Positions 6,018 to 6,821 of a DNA stretch of 6,821 bases are shown in pieces. Source of the DNA: Comamonadaceae bacterium (GTDB lineage: Bacteria > Pseudomonadota > Gammaproteobacteria > Burkholderiales > Burkholderiaceae_C). Position 1 is the first letter of the stretch, and each line of letters starts with the position of its first letter. Location: assembly GCA_027490555.1 (NCBI GenBank), contig JAIXXW010000044.1:1-6821 (forward strand), given 5' to 3'. A program made the position numbers and the translations under genes. The notes below the pieces were generated by a model. The model did no database searches. It was not told where the DNA came from and worked only from the letters and a program-made list of their open reading frames with translations.

Positions 6018-6392
6018 TCAAGCCGAGGCGGTGGCAGATGTGCCTGACCATGCAGGCTCAGGATAACCGACATCGCGCGCCACCTGCATGCACACCGTGC
6101 GGCACAGCGCCACCACCTGGGTGTCAACGATACGGTAAAAAATTTGCACCCCTGCGCGACGCTTGCCCAAAACCCCGGCCTGGTAGAGGCTGTTGAGGTG
6201 TTGTGACATGTTGGGCTGGGTGGTGTGGATCGCGGCCAGCAGTTGTCCCACATTTTTTTCGCCTTGGGACAATGCGCTGATGATGCGCAAACGCATGGGC
6301 GCAGACATGACCCGAAAAACCTCGGCGGCTTTGGTCAGAACTTCTTCCGATTCGGTCAAGACTGGGTGGTCCATGGGGAAGGGTTGGGCCAT
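6018..6392 (-). CDS. ArsR/SmtB-family repressor, likely sulfide/sulfur-responsive regulator of fccAB
   Basis: The product is 124 residues. The winged helix is clear: A-E-V-F-R-V-M-S-A-P-M-R-L-R-I-I-S-A-L (23-41), G-E-K-N-V-G-Q-L, recognition helix T-T-Q-P-N-M-S-Q-H-L-N-S-L, and wing R-R-A-G-V-Q-I-F-Y-R-I. The last helix carries C97-x-x-x-C101. In BigR/SqrR sulfide sensors one sensing cysteine sits in the helix before the G-E turn; here that place is S39. If it senses persulfides it would have to use C97/C101. ATG 6392 is the most upstream start possible (a stop lies four codons before it) and shows no Shine-Dalgarno; ATG 6374 is an alternative. It heads the same-strand run leading to fccA-fccB, which implies autoregulation and control of sulfide oxidation. 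Sox-cluster ArsR proteins are often called SoxR, but I do not assign a symbol. Confidence 0.88.
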   Translation of the reverse strand: MAQPFPMDHPVLTESEEVLTKAAEVFRVMSAPMRLRIISALSQGEKNVGQLLAAIHTTQPNMSQHLNSLYQAGVLGKRRAGVQIFYRIVDTQVVALCRTVCMQVARDVGYPEPAWSGTSATASA

Positions 6393-6541
6393 GTGGTGGT
6401 GTTTTCAAAGGTCTCACAGGTCGGCGAATCGCTGCCGCCCATGGGGTCGGTGTGCAAACCGTGCCTGACAAGGCCAGCGCGCCAGATTTTGGTCAATTTC
6501 CAGGCCGATTCCAACCAATCAATTGTTCTTTGCTTATGCAT
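6356..6541 (-). CDS. Doubtful small ORF overlapping the arsR start
   Basis: A minus-strand frame from ATG 6541 (or 6562) runs 61 (or 68) codons and ends 37 nt inside arsR in another frame. The part from about D15 to E53 (68-residue numbering) has a plausible protein composition: D-W-L-E-S-A-W-K-L-T-K-I-W-R could form an amphipathic helix, followed by a segment with a single cysteine. The final third is Thr/Pro/Trp-rich and overlaps arsR. There is no clear Shine-Dalgarno at either ATG. It could be a leader peptide or small regulator-linked protein, but chance is equally possible. Confidence 0.2.
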   Translation of the reverse strand: MHKQRTIDWLESAWKLTKIWRAGLVRHGLHTDPMGGSDSPTCETFENTTTWPNPSPWTTQS

Positions 6542-6599
6542 CTGTGCAGATAAGACGAGCATGCACCGGTCCGGATGAATTCAAAAATAATTATTTTTG
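6540..6599. promoter_or_regulatory. Candidate arsR-fcc promoter/operator region with palindromes
   Basis: Within the 276-bp non-genic gap (6393-6668), CAAAAATAATTATTTTTG at 6582-6599 is an 18-bp perfect palindrome. TGAATTCA (6576-6583) is an 8-bp palindrome next to it. ATCTG-TG-CAGAT (6540-6551) is a short inverted repeat. On the minus strand TTAGAT and ATAATT lie 17 bp apart, so the large palindrome would overlap the -10 element of a promoter reading toward arsR. That is a sensible place for an ArsR-type autoregulatory site. The rest of the gap shows nothing I can assign beyond the doubtful ORF at 6356-6541. Confidence 0.45.
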
Positions 6600-6668
6600 T
6601 TTTGGATATGAATCTAAGAGCTCCAACGCAAAGACCAGCCTGATGCTTTTGGGTGGGCGAGGCCCGTT

Positions 6669-6821
6669 TCAGACCCGCTGCCGGAGGGTGCGGCTGAGCA
6701 GGATCACCGGGATCAGCCCCACCAGCACCAGTGCCAATGAGGGCAAGGCCGCCTCACCCAGCCGCTCGTCACGCGCGAGCTGGTAAGCGACCACCGCCAG
6801 GGTGTCGCTGTTGAAGGGCCG
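6669..6821 (-). CDS. C-terminus of an ABC transporter permease, Fe(3+)-uptake type (5' part outside window)
   Basis: The frame is open from the right edge for 50 codons to TGA at 6669-6671. The peptide begins R-P-F-N-S-D-T-L-A-V-V-A-Y-Q-L-A and continues with D-E-R-L-G-E-A-A-L-P-S-L. It ends in a transmembrane helix, L-V-L-V-G-L-I-P-V-I-L-L-S-R, plus a basic tail. This is the usual ending of the large two-domain permeases of ferric-iron (FbpB/AfuB-like) binding-protein-dependent transporters, and the related thiamine or 2-aminoethylphosphonate permeases end similarly. It is unrelated to sulfur oxidation and marks the likely border of the locus. No obvious terminator with a T-tract follows. 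Confidence 0.75.
   Translation of the reverse strand, partial: RPFNSDTLAVVAYQLARDERLGEAALPSLALVLVGLIPVILLSRTLRQRV

Noticed and set aside
6523..6786. Plus-strand frame over the arsR upstream region and the permease end
   Set aside because: It is antisense to the permease C-terminus and crosses the AT-rich palindrome region; there is no ribosome site and no recognisable protein features.
1..6821. CRISPR array, tRNA/rRNA genes, insertion sequence or integron features
   Set aside because: I saw no regularly spaced repeats, no cloverleaf candidates, no transposase-like frame and no paired terminal repeats. The locus appears to be stable metabolic gene content.

Overview
The window looks like part of a sulfur-oxidation locus from a high-GC betaproteobacterium, probably Burkholderiales/Comamonadaceae. 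This rests on the protein types, the GC-rich third positions and the gene content; no taxonomic marker gene is present. Almost every gene belongs to the inorganic-sulfur oxidation toolkit: the start of soxY, two small periplasmic c-type cytochromes, flavocytochrome c sulfide dehydrogenase (fccA-fccB), a YeeE/YedE (TsuA/SoxT-like) sulfur transporter, an exported SoxW-like thioredoxin and three different transcription regulators.

Layout. Left block, minus strand: a MerR-type regulator (810-1793), a c551-type monoheme cytochrome (249-557) and the first 22 codons of soxY (1-67, running off the left edge). An Rrf2-type regulator (1911-2402) is divergent from the MerR gene across an AT-rich, repeat-bearing 117-bp regulatory region. 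Middle block: the exported thioredoxin (minus, 2545-3039) is divergent from the YeeE/YedE membrane protein (plus, about 3142-4206). Right block, minus strand: an ArsR-type regulator (6018-6392), an intervening open frame, fccA (5554-5862) and fccB (4268-5542), closed by a strong intrinsic terminator in the convergent gap with yeeE. At the extreme right is the C-terminus of an unrelated Fe(3+)-type ABC transporter permease (6669-6821), which marks the probable edge of the sulfur locus.

Inferred working model: sulfide is oxidised in the periplasm by FccAB. Thiosulfate and other sulfane-sulfur compounds are handled by the Sox system, whose carrier subunit SoxY begins at the left edge. The c551-like cytochrome takes the electrons to the respiratory chain. 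The exported thioredoxin keeps thiols such as the SoxY cysteine reduced. The YeeE/YedE channel moves thiosulfate or a sulfane-sulfur species across the inner membrane. The ArsR regulator heads the fcc operon and probably senses sulfide or persulfide through a C-x3-C pair.

The points most worth a second look are: an uninterrupted frame filling the arsR-fccA gap, with a strong Shine-Dalgarno at one end and an ATGA overlap with fccA at the other but no ATG where one is expected; an 18-bp perfect palindrome upstream of arsR; a related palindrome directly before soxY; the repeat-rich merR/rrf2 divergent promoter; and cysteine patterns in all three regulators that differ from the textbook sensors.
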